DNA of 64,000 nt from Paenibacillus sp. OK003 (GTDB lineage: Bacteria; Bacillota; Bacilli; Paenibacillales; Paenibacillaceae), in assembly GCF_900109515.1 (NCBI RefSeq), contig NZ_FOBD01000009.1:1-64000 (forward strand), given 5' to 3'. The position numbers and the translations under genes are program-made. Position 1 is the stretch's first letter, and every line of letters starts with the position of its first letter. Positions 8,119 through 16,951 of this stretch are shown in pieces. The notes under the pieces were generated by a model, which worked only from the letters and a program-made list of their open reading frames with translations, did no database searches and was not told the DNA's origin.

Positions 8119-8472
8119 CTATTGAATCAGTCGACCTGTATGGCACAGCTCCTCATCAAGCAGCTTCTCTGCAGTGTACACAATCTCATCAATCTGCATC
8201 CGTGTAATGGCGTCAAAGTGAATCCCCATAATCACGGTCACGGTTACCTTTAAATGCAAGGCAGCCTTACGTGCCAGTCTTTCACACAGTTCTTGTTCTT
8301 TATGTCCTGGAATATGCACCGTAGCTCCACTCACCCGTTCACGATCTGGATAAAATGTCGCTACTGCTCCAATATGTGATCTGCCTCCAGTGACCATAAA
8401 CACCTTATCCTCCCCTGCCTCGATCACCTGTAAACGAACGGAATTTAAGTTGTATGTACTCATCCTGCCCAC
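8119..8472 (-). CDS. LpdD-like / proteasome-assembly-chaperone-4-like protein
   Basis: A 117-residue soluble protein. The strands RLQVIEAGEDKVFMVTGG, then SHIGAVATFYP and ATVHIPGHKEQELCERLARKAA, followed by a beta-strand VTVTVIMGIHFDAIT, resemble the small LpdD-like family often annotated as proteasome assembly chaperone 4-like. LpdD in lactobacilli is a small partner of the prenylated-FMN gallate decarboxylase. No UbiD- or UbiX-like decarboxylase gene is nearby, so that role is not supported by context. It lies upstream of pspA on the same strand but outside the sigma-W unit. Confidence 0.5.
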   Translation of the reverse strand: MGRMSTYNLNSVRLQVIEAGEDKVFMVTGGRSHIGAVATFYPDRERVSGATVHIPGHKEQELCERLARKAALHLKVTVTVIMGIHFDAITRMQIDEIVYTAEKLLDEELCHTGRLIQ

Positions 8473-8609
8473 CTGTCCTTTTCTATATATATGGTGGAAT
8501 TATGGCTCCGATTTAATGAATCAGCAATGAAACATCTCACATTATGCATAATTACGGATGGCCCCGGGCATACCAAAGAGAACGCAATTTGGGAAAAGGA
8601 GGCACGAAC

Positions 8610-9398
8610 ATGCGTATACGCCTCATCATGTTATCCATCATGGTTATTCTTCTGGGAGGAAGTTACGCTCCTGCTCAGTTATGGGCTTCTTCAAGCCCAC
8701 AAACCGAACCTGCTTCGAAGTCTGATTCTTCCGAAGAGGAGCAGCTGACGCTGGGACAGCTTAGACAGAAATATGCGGATACGTTCAAAACCAATGGCCC
8801 CTCAACAAAAAAGGTCGCTCTGACTTTTGATGACGTACCTGATCCACGGTTCACCCCGCAGGTGCTGGATATATTAAAAAAATACAAGGTTCGGGCTACA
8901 TTTTTCATTGTGGGACATCGCGCTGAGAAACACCCTGATTTGGTGAAACGCATGGTGAAGGAAGGGCATATCGTTGGCAACCACAGCTACAATCACCCGG
9001 AGTTCAGTAAGCTGTCCATGAATGCATTTCGCAAACAAATCTTACATACCGGGGATATTATTCGGAATCTAGCGGGGTACACACCCAAAATGATACGTCC
9101 ACCTTATGGCGACATTAACGAGCAACAGCTGCAATGGGCGGCCAAACAACATTACAGCATTGTGAACTGGAACGTCGATTCCCTGGACTGGAAAGGCCTC
9201 TCCAAAGAGGAAGTGAAACAAAACATCCTGTCTGCCGTCAAACCAGGGTCCATTGTTCTGCAGCATGCAGGAGGCGGTGTCGGATCGAAGCTGAGTGGGT
9301 CCATCGAGGCGTTGCCTGAAATCATCGAGGAATTGCGAAACCGTGGGTATGAGCTGGTAACTTTGGATGAACTGCTGGAACTGCCAAAGGGTAAATAG
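8610..9398 (+). CDS. Polysaccharide deacetylase (NodB domain), exported
   Basis: A 262-residue carbohydrate esterase family 4 protein. The N-terminus is a signal peptide or anchor (basic MRIRL, hydrophobic core, then a Ser/Glu-rich linker). The NodB domain starts near residue 65 with the catalytic motif TFDDVP (first Asp general base, second Asp metal ligand), the metal-binding HSYNH (HxxxH), the RPPYGD motif, WNVDSLDW, and the late VLQHAGG His motif. Substrates in this family are peptidoglycan GlcNAc/MurNAc or chitin-like polymers. The ATG at 8610 has AAAGGAGG nearby; the longer open frame has no ribosome-binding site. It is monocistronic. Confidence 0.9.
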   Translation: MRIRLIMLSIMVILLGGSYAPAQLWASSSPQTEPASKSDSSEEEQLTLGQLRQKYADTFKTNGPSTKKVALTFDDVPDPRFTPQVLDILKKYKVRATFFIVGHRAEKHPDLVKRMVKEGHIVGNHSYNHPEFSKLSMNAFRKQILHTGDIIRNLAGYTPKMIRPPYGDINEQQLQWAAKQHYSIVNWNVDSLDWKGLSKEEVKQNILSAVKPGSIVLQHAGGGVGSKLSGSIEALPEIIEELRNRGYELVTLDELLELPKGK

Positions 9399-9424
9399 GT
9401 CATGGAATCCAGAAGTCGGATATT

Positions 9425-9475
9425 TAAAAAGGTATCCTTCAATCACATTATCGTGATGAGGGACACCTTTATTGT
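9425..9475. terminator. Bidirectional terminator between two converging cell-wall genes
   Basis: AAAGGTATCC pairs with GGACACCTTT (one mismatch), with an inner TCAC/GTGA stem. T-rich tracts flank both sides, so it can serve the deacetylase (+) and the LysM-3D gene (-). Confidence 0.7.
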
Positions 9476-9528
9476 TTAATTAGATTCAGTTAAAGTCACA
9501 TATGCTCATGTGCAGCTACGCTTTGATT

Positions 9529-10197
9529 TTATTTCAAGATGTAAAGTTCAACATCCTGAATACCAAATGTGCTCACGGATTGTTTGCTGCCAGGAATAAA
9601 GATATCAATCTTATGGCCTTTAATGGCGCTGCCCACATCACGAGCTGTAGCGACAAATGCCTGTTTTGGCAGTCCTGGGTGTGTATGACCTGTCACCAGT
9701 ACCTTGGTTCCCAATGGAATGATACTCGGGTCTACTGCAATAGTACCCAATTCGAGCGGATTACCGAAGTAGTCCACCGCACCCCATCCTCCATTTTCAG
9801 AAGCGTCCGCGGAGTAAGCTGTTGCTTTGACGTCGACAGCTTTGCTGTAATCAAACGTTTTACCCCAGGCTTGTACAACTTTACTATCCGCGTTAACATC
9901 AAGACTTGCAGTAGTTATCGTATTTGCCTCTGTTTTAGCTGCTGCAGCAGAAACTGTGTTCGTTGTTTTGCCAGGAATCGTAATTTTCAAACCACCATAA
10001 ATGTTGTAAGCTGAAATGTCATTGTTGGCTTTAATAAGAGCGTTAAGTCCAACTCCATATTGTTTGGATAAGGTGTAGAAGGTATCCCCTTCTTTGGCCA
10101 CATGAACTGAATCAGCATGAGCCGGAACGGCCTGAATGAGCATTGCTGCTGTCAGCAAAGCTGTTGCTGTTTTGGCTATACGTTTCTTGTTAATCAT
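9529..10197 (-). CDS. Exported LysM and 3D-domain cell-wall protein
   Basis: A 222-residue secreted protein. The signal peptide covers residues 1-29 (basic start, hydrophobic core, AHA-D cleavage site). A LysM peptidoglycan-binding repeat follows at about 31-75 (HVAKEGDTFYTLSKQYGV...NIYGGLKITIP). After a linker, a 3D domain (about 120-222) carries ATAYSADASENGG, the acid residues in TIAVDPSIIPLGTKV, TARDVGSAIKG and HKIDIFIP. 3D domains are found in MltA-like lytic transglycosylases and in YocH-type muralytic proteins. Transcription is predicted to be gated by the c-di-AMP riboswitch in its leader, as for other wall hydrolases in Firmicutes. Confidence 0.9.
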   Translation of the reverse strand: MINKKRIAKTATALLTAAMLIQAVPAHADSVHVAKEGDTFYTLSKQYGVGLNALIKANNDISAYNIYGGLKITIPGKTTNTVSAAAAKTEANTITTASLDVNADSKVVQAWGKTFDYSKAVDVKATAYSADASENGGWGAVDYFGNPLELGTIAVDPSIIPLGTKVLVTGHTHPGLPKQAFVATARDVGSAIKGHKIDIFIPGSKQSVSTFGIQDVELYILK

Positions 10198-10213
10198 GGT
10201 CTTCCTCCCTCAT

Positions 10214-10390
10214 TATGCCTGCGAAGTTAGTTGTCGGATTCGGATGGAGGAAACCACCCTATAGGTTAATTACATTCAAAATATATGTAGCCCTAATTCA
10301 CCCCAAGCCGTGTGCAAATGATTCTTCCCCAAGCACACTCTGCATCGTTACATCCCCCACACTCCCAACTCCGGAAGTTTCGGCAGGAAC
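10214..10390 (-). ncRNA. c-di-AMP (ydaO/yuaA-type) riboswitch
   Basis: The minus-strand leader of the LysM-3D gene contains the conserved blocks of this class: CCTGCCGAAACTTCCGGAG at 10369-10387, CTTGGGGTGAAT at 10296-10307, AGGGCTAC at 10287-10294, and TCCGAATCCGACAACTAAC followed by TTCGCAGGC within 10217-10243. The first CCTGC and last GCAGG pair to close the element. Such riboswitches usually turn off wall hydrolase and potassium-transport genes when c-di-AMP is high. The ribosome-binding site lies about 10 bases downstream of the element. Confidence 0.87.
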
Positions 10391-10680
10391 AAATATATCA
10401 CAATTTTGTAACCAAGAGTCGTAGTAAATGTTACCATCTGGCTAATTCACTTCAATTTCAGGCTGAATTTAAGCGGGTTTTTTCAAAAAAATGTCTATTT
10501 GAGCTTATATCGCTGATGACAGAAACGTTACTTTTTATGTAAATCCTTGCGTATCCTCACATAACAAAACAATCCCTGCCGACAGGTCGTCGACAGGGAT
10601 GTATGAGGGGATGAAATTCTCATCCACAGTATAGATTTTGCAATTTCATCCTAATCTTCATCTTTATTAACTCGGATGTA
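10391..10680. other. Intergenic region with a promoter zone and terminator
   Basis: This gap lies between the riboswitch and the ABC ATPase gene. It should hold the promoter of the riboswitch transcript, and it contains the terminator of the transporter operon at 10560-10600. No small open frame with a ribosome-binding site was recognised. Confidence 0.5.
10560..10600 (-). terminator. Terminator of the amino-acid ABC transporter operon
   Basis: On the minus strand ATCCCTGTCG pairs with CGGCAGGGAT, with an inner loop, followed by TGTTTTGTTATG. It lies about 80 bases after the ATPase stop. Confidence 0.8.
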
Positions 10681-11409
10681 TTAGAGCACTTTAGCGAGGA
10701 AGTCACGCGTACGTGCGTGCTTGGGCTCACCAAACACTTCAGCAGGCGTTCCTTCTTCTACAATAACGCCGCCATCCATAAACAGGATGCGGTCACCCAC
10801 TTCGCGTGCGAAGCCCATCTCATGCGTTACAATAACCATGGTCATGCCGCCCTCTGCAAGCCGCTTCATGACATCCAGTACTTCACCGACCATTTCGGGG
10901 TCCAGTGCAGAAGTAGGCTCGTCAAACAGCATAACATGCGGTTGCATCGCAAGAGCTCTTGCAATGGCTATCCGTTGTTTTTGTCCACCGGACAGCTGAT
11001 TTGGATAGGCGTCTTTTTTGTCAGAGAGGCCAACCGTCTTGAGCAAATCTGCACAGATTTGTTCCGCTTCGTGTGCAGGCTGTTTCTTCACTTTAATGGG
11101 AGCAATCGTAATATTCTGCTGCACCGTTTTGTGCGGGAACAGATTGAAATGCTGGAATACCATCCCCATTTTTTCACGAGTTGCATTAATGTTGTGTTTA
11201 GGGTCAGTGATCGATACACCTTCAAAGTCAATCTCACCGGAAGTAGGCTGCTCCAATAAGTTAAGACAGCGCAAAAAGGTGCTTTTCCCCGATCCGGACG
11301 GACCGATGACCACGACAACCTCGCCTTTGCCAATCGTTACGTTAATGCCCTTGAGCACATCATTATTTCCATATGATTTGTGTAATTGTCTAACGTCTAT
11401 CACTTGCAC
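10681..11409 (-). CDS. Polar amino-acid ABC transporter ATP-binding protein
   Basis: A 242-residue ATPase of the GlnQ/HisP class that powers uptake of polar amino acids. It has Walker [11 protein letters not shown]-loop [13 protein letters not shown], signature LSGGQKQR, Walker B VMLFDEP, D-loop SALDP and H-loop IVTHEM. Its first codons overlap the last 20 bases of the permease gene, so the two are translationally coupled. With only one ATPase and one fused binding/permease protein, the transporter probably works as homodimers of each. Confidence 0.95.
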   Translation of the reverse strand: MQVIDVRQLHKSYGNNDVLKGINVTIGKGEVVVVIGPSGSGKSTFLRCLNLLEQPTSGEIDFEGVSITDPKHNINATREKMGMVFQHFNLFPHKTVQQNITIAPIKVKKQPAHEAEQICADLLKTVGLSDKKDAYPNQLSGGQKQRIAIARALAMQPHVMLFDEPTSALDPEMVGEVLDVMKRLAEGGMTMVIVTHEMGFAREVGDRILFMDGGVIVEEGTPAEVFGEPKHARTRDFLAKVL

Positions 11410-12853
11410 TCAACTTCCTTTCCAGTCGACCCAGCAGCTTGGACAAAATGAACGTCAGCACAAAGTAAATGGCCGCTGCAATCAGGAATGGACTCATTCC
11501 TTGGTACGTAATGTTTTTGACTACACTTGCCTGGTACATAATGTCCACCATACCGATAACCGAGATAATGGAGGATTCCTTGATTATGGTCACGAACTCA
11601 TTACCGATCGCCGGCAACACCGCTTTGAACGCTTGCGGGAGCACGATGAAGCGCATAGCCGCACCTCTGCCCATTCCCAGGGAACGAGCTGCTTCCAGTT
11701 GGCCGCGATCCACACCCTTTATACCTGCGCGGAAAATCTCAGCAAGATAAGCACCGCTATTAATGGACAGAGTGATAATCCCCGCCTGAAGCGGCGAAAA
11801 TGTAATACCGAACGTCAAGGCAAGCCCGTAATAGATAATCATCAATTGAACCAGCATTGGTGTACCACGAATAACTTCAACGTAGGCTGTTCCGATCCAA
11901 CGTAGAATTGAAACGTCATGCAGACGGAACAGACAGATGATCAAACCGATAATTACCCCGAATATTACACCGAGTGCAGACAGTAAAAGGGTATAACCTA
12001 CACCTGTTGCATAAAAGCTTTTGTACTCCCAGAACACTTGAAAAATGTTTTGATCTTTTTTCACCTTGTCTGCCATCAACTGGCTTGCTTCCGTAACCAA
12101 TTGATCGATTTTATTTTCGCTTTTCAGACGCTCGAGCGTTCCGTTCACTGCATTCAGCAATTCCGTATTGCCCTTACGAATCCCAATTGCCGCTTCGGCC
12201 TGCTCCTCATCCGGAATAGCGGGAGCTAGTCCAATAACATCATCCAGATAACCGGCAGCTACCGTATCCTCAACGATTGCAGCATTTACACGATTAGTCT
12301 GCAATTGCAGCACGATATCGGATATTTTATCAAGTGCTGTCAGTTTTGCGCCTGGGATTCCCTGGCCAATCGTTTCCTGAATAGAGCCTTTTTGAACGCC
12401 AATCTTTTCATTTTCCAGATCAGCCATGGTTGGATATTTATCTTTATCCGCATTGCGAATCATGATGACTTGCTTTGATTTATAATAGGTATCGGAGAAG
12501 TCAATGCTTTGTTTACGCTCATCCGTTGGTGTCATTCCCGAGATGACCATATCCACACGACCACTCTGTAACGCAGGAAGAAGTCCGTCAAAACCCATAT
12601 CCTCTATTACAAGCTCTGCGCCTAAATCGGCAGCAATTTCTTTAGCAATCGAAATATCAAATCCGACGATTTGGTCTTTACCATCAATCACTTTATGGAA
12701 TTCATATGGTGCAAAATCGGCACTTGTACCGAGCACCAGCTTTTTGCTGCCTGAATTGCCTGTAGTTCCCGTTGCCAACGCAACAGGTGCAACCGTAGTT
12801 AACAAGACCACAAAAGCTAGCAGCACCATGGTGTAACGACTAATCAATTTCAA
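11390..12853 (-). CDS. Fused substrate-binding and permease protein of an amino-acid ABC transporter
   Basis: A 487-residue fusion. Residues 1-27 form a signal peptide or anchor. Residues about 37-255 are a family 3 periplasmic-type binding domain ([44 protein letters not shown]). Residues about 275-480 are a HisM/GlnP-type permease with several helices and the EAA loop [22 protein letters not shown]. The start is TTG at 12853 with AAGGGGAG seven bases upstream; the open frame extends further but only as leader. The Arg in MTPTDERK and the acidic cleft residues indicate an alpha-amino-acid ligand; which one is uncertain. Divergent from an M20 amidohydrolase, so the pair may import and deacylate an N-acyl amino acid or cystine derivative (inference). 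Confidence 0.92.
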   Translation of the reverse strand: MKLISRYTMVLLAFVVLLTTVAPVALATGTTGNSGSKKLVLGTSADFAPYEFHKVIDGKDQIVGFDISIAKEIAADLGAELVIEDMGFDGLLPALQSGRVDMVISGMTPTDERKQSIDFSDTYYKSKQVIMIRNADKDKYPTMADLENEKIGVQKGSIQETIGQGIPGAKLTALDKISDIVLQLQTNRVNAAIVEDTVAAGYLDDVIGLAPAIPDEEQAEAAIGIRKGNTELLNAVNGTLERLKSENKIDQLVTEASQLMADKVKKDQNIFQVFWEYKSFYATGVGYTLLLSALGVIFGVIIGLIICLFRLHDVSILRWIGTAYVEVIRGTPMLVQLMIIYYGLALTFGITFSPLQAGIITLSINSGAYLAEIFRAGIKGVDRGQLEAARSLGMGRGAAMRFIVLPQAFKAVLPAIGNEFVTIIKESSIISVIGMVDIMYQASVVKNITYQGMSPFLIAAAIYFVLTFILSKLLGRLERKLSASDRR

Positions 12854-12907
12854 CCCTGTTCTCCCCTTATAATACTTTGTATGCTTTCTGTTGTTGATGC
12901 CTGAGTC

Positions 12908-12936
12908 ATTATAAAGTAGAATGCATGAATATGCAA
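12908..12936 (-). promoter_or_regulatory. Sigma-A promoter of the ABC transporter operon
   Basis: On the minus strand TTGCAT (12931-12936), a 17-base spacer and TATAAT (12908-12913) give a near-consensus promoter about 50 bases before the TTG start. Confidence 0.75.
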
Positions 12937-12942
12937 TGCATT
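12920..12942. repeat. Inverted repeat overlapping the -35 box (candidate operator)
   Basis: AATGCAT at 12920-12926 and ATGCATT at 12936-12942 are perfect 7-bp inverted arms around nine bases and cover the -35 element of the transporter promoter. They also lie between the two divergent start codons, so a regulator bound here could act on both genes. No known regulator motif was recognised. Confidence 0.4.
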
Positions 12943-13033
12943 TTGACATTACAATTCCTGACTAGTTTCTGAAAAATAACTGCAACTATGATATAATTAT
13001 TGAATTATTTTCATTTTTGCTAAGGAGTCCACC

Positions 13034-14209
13034 ATGACACATACCAAAACACAAATTCTAACTGTAATTGATCAATATGCTTCCCGTTTTAAAGAGATTT
13101 CATCATATATTGGTGCGAATCCCGAACTTGGGAATGAAGAATACCTCGCCTCTGCTCGGTTAAAAGAAGAGCTTGCCTACCATGGGTTTTCCGTAGAAGC
13201 TCCTGTCCTTGGCTTGGACACCGCATTTATCGGTACGTATGCTGCATCCAAGCCAGGTCCGACGATTGCCCTGTTATGTGAATACGACGCACTACCGGAA
13301 ATCGGTCATGCTTGTGGGCACCATCTGATCTGCATGATGAGCCTCGGAGCTGCGGTAGGTCTGAAGTCCATACTGGATGAAGTGGGCGGAACATTAAAAG
13401 TATTCGGTACACCAGCGGAAGAAACGCGTGGCGCTAAAGTTCCTATGGCTGAAGCAGGGTTATTTGATGACTGTGATGTCGCGCTGATGGCTCACCCTTA
13501 CTACGCCTATGAGAAATCTGGAAGCTCCCTGGCTATTGATGCCGTACAATTTGAATTCCATGGGAAATCTTCGCATGCTGCTGCAAGCCCCCATGAAGGC
13601 ATCAATGCCCTGGATGCGGTGATCCAGACGTTTAATGGCATTAATGCGTTCCGTCAACAAGTGAAAAGTACGGTTCGAATCCACGGGGTTATTAATAGCG
13701 GAGGACAGGCAGCAAACATCATACCTGACTACGCTTCTGCCCAATTCTATGTACGTGCCTCAACGAGAAAAGAGTTGAATATTCTCACTCAACGTGTAAT
13801 TCAGATTGCGGAAGGTTCTGCTCTGCAAACCGGATGCCGGCTTGTGACATCCAATTATGAGACTTCCTATGATGAGATGGTCACGAATGAATCATTATCT
13901 GCTGCTTTTAGTACTAATCTGCTTGAACTCGGCATTTCTCAAGAGGAGATTGTGAGTGGCAACGACCATGGTTCCATGGATATCGGTAACGTATCCTTGC
14001 GTTGTCCTGCAATCCATCCTTATATCCGTGTTGTGGACGAAGTTCATACACTTCATTCCATTGAATTCCGTGATCTGGCGCTTCAGGAGCGCGCCCTGGA
14101 TGGTATGATCCTTGGAGCTAAGGCAATTGCTGCAACTGCTTATGATGTTCTTACACAGCCTGAGCTGCTGCAAACCATTCAAACAGAGTTTAAGCAAGCA
14201 AGTCGCTAA
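13034..14209 (+). CDS. M20-family metal-dependent amidohydrolase
   Basis: A 391-residue M20D peptidase/amidohydrolase of the AbgB / ACY1L2 type, removing acyl groups from N-acyl amino acids or cleaving aminobenzoyl-glutamate-like dipeptides. The metal-binding motifs are visible: CEYDALPEIGHACGHH, the Glu pair in TPAEETRGAKV, and MAHP. The lid/dimerisation domain starts at FEFHGKSSHAAASPHEG, and GNDHGSMDIGNVS precedes the final His segment. The length is typical. The ATG has AAGGAG eight bases upstream (TAAGGAGTCCACC). It is transcribed away from the amino-acid ABC genes, and shared substrate chemistry is suggested by this layout. Confidence 0.9.
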   Translation: MTHTKTQILTVIDQYASRFKEISSYIGANPELGNEEYLASARLKEELAYHGFSVEAPVLGLDTAFIGTYAASKPGPTIALLCEYDALPEIGHACGHHLICMMSLGAAVGLKSILDEVGGTLKVFGTPAEETRGAKVPMAEAGLFDDCDVALMAHPYYAYEKSGSSLAIDAVQFEFHGKSSHAAASPHEGINALDAVIQTFNGINAFRQQVKSTVRIHGVINSGGQAANIIPDYASAQFYVRASTRKELNILTQRVIQIAEGSALQTGCRLVTSNYETSYDEMVTNESLSAAFSTNLLELGISQEEIVSGNDHGSMDIGNVSLRCPAIHPYIRVVDEVHTLHSIEFRDLALQERALDGMILGAKAIAATAYDVLTQPELLQTIQTEFKQASR

Positions 14210-14238
14210 GTTTTTCGTGAACTGCTGTATATGAACCT

Positions 14239-14291
14239 AGGGTGTTCTTCAGAACCTGCATTTCAGGTCTTAAGGAGCACCCTTTTTGTTA
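14239..14291 (+). terminator. Terminator of the M20 amidohydrolase gene
   Basis: AGGGTGTTC and GAGCACCCT form the outer stem (one mismatch), with AACCTG/CAGGTC inside, followed by TTTTTGTT on the + strand. Confidence 0.88.
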
Positions 14292-14453
14292 ATGATAAAT
14301 ACGTATATACGGACACAAGCTGGAGATGCTGTGAAAAGAAAACGTTGAAAAATGTTGAAATTCTTACATTTAGCCACCAAACTTATGGTTCACATGCTAT
14401 CTAACTTGGTTATTTATAGCTATAACTGTATCTTGAGTTCAGGAGGTGTTGTC

Positions 14454-16220
14454 ATGCTGCTCGAAGCGATGTATCACGTTCCCCGCGATAAATGGGCTTA
14501 TGCTTATAATCCCTCGACGATTCACTTGCGTGTACGGACGAAGAGAAACGATGTGCAATATGTGACTGCACTGACTGGTGATAAATATGATTGGAATGGA
14601 ACCTACAAGGAAATTCAACTGGAGAGAGCGGCTTCCGACAGTATGTTTGATTACTGGGAAATTGCAGTTAAGCCCAAATTCAAGCGTCTCACTTACATCT
14701 TTCGTATCACCGCCGGTACCGAAAATATATATCTGGCTGATAACGGAATTCATTATGCTCCCCCTTACCCTACAGGAGGATATTATGAATTTTCCTACAT
14801 TCATGAAATCGATGTATTCAAGGTTCCCGAATGGGCCAAAGAAGCCGTGTTCTACCAAATCATGACCGAAAGGTTTGCTAATGGCAATCCCGACCTGAAC
14901 CCTGAAGGAACCCAGGAATGGGGTGGCCGACCTGAACTGGATAACTACTTTGGCGGAGACCTGCAAGGTGTGCTCAATCACCTGGACGATCTGACTAAAC
15001 TCGGTGTTAATGCCATTTACTTTACCCCACTGTTCCAAGCAAACTCCTACCATAAATACGATACCGTTGATTATAAAAAAGTAGATCCTCATTTCGGGGA
15101 CAATGAAATGCTCAAAAAAGTAGCAGAACAATGTCATCGCCGCGGAATCCGTGTCATGCTTGACGCGGTTTTTAACCATTGCAGCGAAGACTTCCCTCCT
15201 TTTCAAGATGTCCTGAAGAACGGCAAAAACTCCAAATACGCAGACTGGTTTCATATCAATGAATATCCGGTGCAGATCAAGGATGGTATTCCAACCTACG
15301 ATACATTTGGGTTTTATGGAAATATGCCCAAGTTCAACACGGCCAATCCCGAAGTAAAGAACTATTTGCTTGATGTGGCTGAATATTGGATCAAGGAGAT
15401 CAAACTCGACGGTTGGCGACTCGATGTTGCGAATGAAGTGGATAACCATTTTTGGCGCGATTTCCGCAAAGTGGTCAAAACCGCCAATCCAGAAGCCTAT
15501 ATTGTAGGCGAAGTATGGAGTGATTCCCTGACCTGGCTCATGGGAGATCAATTTGATTCCGTGATGAACTACCCTTTTGCTGACAAGGTGCTTGAGTTCT
15601 TCTGTGGTTCGATGGATGGTTATAACTTCGCTAACGAGATGGGATCACTCATTATGCGTTACCCGCAACAGACGAATGAGGTCATCTTCAACATGCTGTG
15701 CAGTCATGACACCCCACGTCTGCTTACTCGAGCTGGAGAAGACAAACGCAGATTAAAATTGTCAGTTGTGTTTCTTTTCACTTATATTGGAACACCCTGT
15801 ATATTCTATGGGGATGAGGTTGGTATACGCGGAGAAGGTGATCCGGATTGCCGTAAATGCATGCAATGGGACCCTGCCAAGCAAGATCAGGAGCTTTATG
15901 ACTTCTACCGACTGATGATTGATTTGCGGAAAAGTAATGAGGCTCTGCGCAAAGGCCGCTTCCGTTTTTTGAAAGCCGATCACAACGATCCTTGCATCAT
16001 TTACGAACGTATGGATGACACTCTTCACTTCACAGTGTGGATGAACAATACTCCGCAAGAGCGTACCCTGTCACATCCAATGGAAACCAAGGACTGGAAG
16101 GATGCCTTAACCGAAGATCCTGTTGTTCCCACCAATGGAATAATGAATATTAAACTTGATCCTTACGGATATCGTATTTTGTATAGACAATTGGAACCGA
16201 GCCTTGCGCCAAAGAGGTAA
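14454..16220 (+). CDS. GH13 neopullulanase / cyclomaltodextrinase / maltogenic amylase
   Basis: A 588-residue intracellular alpha-glucan hydrolase of the GH13_20 type. Residues 1-125 form the N-terminal CBM34-like dimerisation domain. The barrel follows (EAVFYQIMTERFANG, GGDLQGVLNHLDDL, MLDAVFNHCS). The nucleophile is Asp324 in GWRLDVANE, the acid/base Glu353 in IVGEVWSD, and the third carboxylate Asp419 in LCSHDTPR. There is no signal peptide. The ATG at 14454 has AGGAGG at seven bases; the upstream open frame lacks a ribosome-binding site. It stands near glgBAC, so it probably trims maltodextrin or cyclodextrin for the glycogen pool. Confidence 0.93.
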   Translation: MLLEAMYHVPRDKWAYAYNPSTIHLRVRTKRNDVQYVTALTGDKYDWNGTYKEIQLERAASDSMFDYWEIAVKPKFKRLTYIFRITAGTENIYLADNGIHYAPPYPTGGYYEFSYIHEIDVFKVPEWAKEAVFYQIMTERFANGNPDLNPEGTQEWGGRPELDNYFGGDLQGVLNHLDDLTKLGVNAIYFTPLFQANSYHKYDTVDYKKVDPHFGDNEMLKKVAEQCHRRGIRVMLDAVFNHCSEDFPPFQDVLKNGKNSKYADWFHINEYPVQIKDGIPTYDTFGFYGNMPKFNTANPEVKNYLLDVAEYWIKEIKLDGWRLDVANEVDNHFWRDFRKVVKTANPEAYIVGEVWSDSLTWLMGDQFDSVMNYPFADKVLEFFCGSMDGYNFANEMGSLIMRYPQQTNEVIFNMLCSHDTPRLLTRAGEDKRRLKLSVVFLFTYIGTPCIFYGDEVGIRGEGDPDCRKCMQWDPAKQDQELYDFYRLMIDLRKSNEALRKGRFRFLKADHNDPCIIYERMDDTLHFTVWMNNTPQERTLSHPMETKDWKDALTEDPVVPTNGIMNIKLDPYGYRILYRQLEPSLAPKR

Positions 16221-16876
16221 CATCCCGTCGCACTTGCCCCAACCATCAGCATATTATCTCTTATGATGTTGCCCTCCACCGTATTATTAACCATGTCCAG
16301 ATGCACTGCCCACCATGTTCCCTCATATTTCAAGCGATTTCCAGTTATGATATTGTTCGAGCCACGTAATTGAATACATGTACCTTTTCCTGCGACTGAA
16401 TTATGCGAAAAGGTACAATCATTATGCAAACTGACCATCCGGTCAGGATTGGTCGTTTCAAAGCCGGGCTCAATGATGTTGCTTGATCAATCACTCCATT
16501 GGCAATATCCATGGCTATGCCCGCTTGGGCAATGTAGTTTCCTTTTACAATAATATGACCATCCGCGACAATTCCCCAGTGTTTACCTCTTGGAATGATG
16601 ATATTGTCTGATATCATTCCGATGTCCATGCCTTCTGCACCTGTACTGGTTTTCGCTTCAATGGCAGCAGTAGCACTTGGCCTGGAGATGGTGTCAATCA
16701 GGTTCCCCTGAATTACAAACAGATGATTGTTTAGGCCGTTGGGATTATATTGGGAGGGAAGGAAAGATACTGAAATAACAGACGTGATTTTGATATCCTT
16801 AAAGACATTGGAGGTTACAAAGGCGCGCCTGCAAATTAGGATTGTAAGTAGAGGTAAAATTAATGTAGTTGTTCAT
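16221..16876 (-). pseudogene. Broken right-handed beta-helix protein gene
   Basis: Three fragments in different frames together read as a parallel beta-helix protein. An intact start with GGAGGAGG lies at 16876 (MNNYINFTS...), but the frame ends within about 26 codons. A shift near 16830 restores AFVTSNVFKDIKI through MDIGMISDNII and VADGHIIVKGNYIAQAG. A second shift near 16490 leads to HNDCTFSHNSVAGKG and NNIITGNRLKYEG. The coding similarity stops against the 3' end of the amylase gene, so the C-terminus is missing. Asn-rich short beta turns are typical of pectate-lyase-like folds. At least two frameshifts and a truncation make a product unlikely. Confidence 0.78.
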
Positions 16877-16903
16877 TTTAAATTCGCCTCCTCCTTATGA
16901 CCG

Positions 16904-16938
16904 TACAAAAAAAGCCACAGTACGAATATACTGCGGCT
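16904..16938 (-). terminator. Terminator of the glgBA operon
   Basis: On the minus strand GCCGCAGTA and TACTGTGGC form a 9-bp stem with one G-T pair, followed by seven T residues. It sits 14 bases past the glgA stop. Confidence 0.9.
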
Positions 16939-16951
16939 CATTTGTGCAGAT

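Noticed and set aside
11018..11905. A 295-codon + strand open frame opposite the amino-acid ABC genes
   Set aside because: It is antisense to two clear ABC components and has no start signal.
14439..15551. A 370-codon minus-strand open frame opposite the GH13 amylase
   Set aside because: It mirrors the amylase and has no domain or ribosome-binding site; the amylase catalytic motifs are intact on the + strand.
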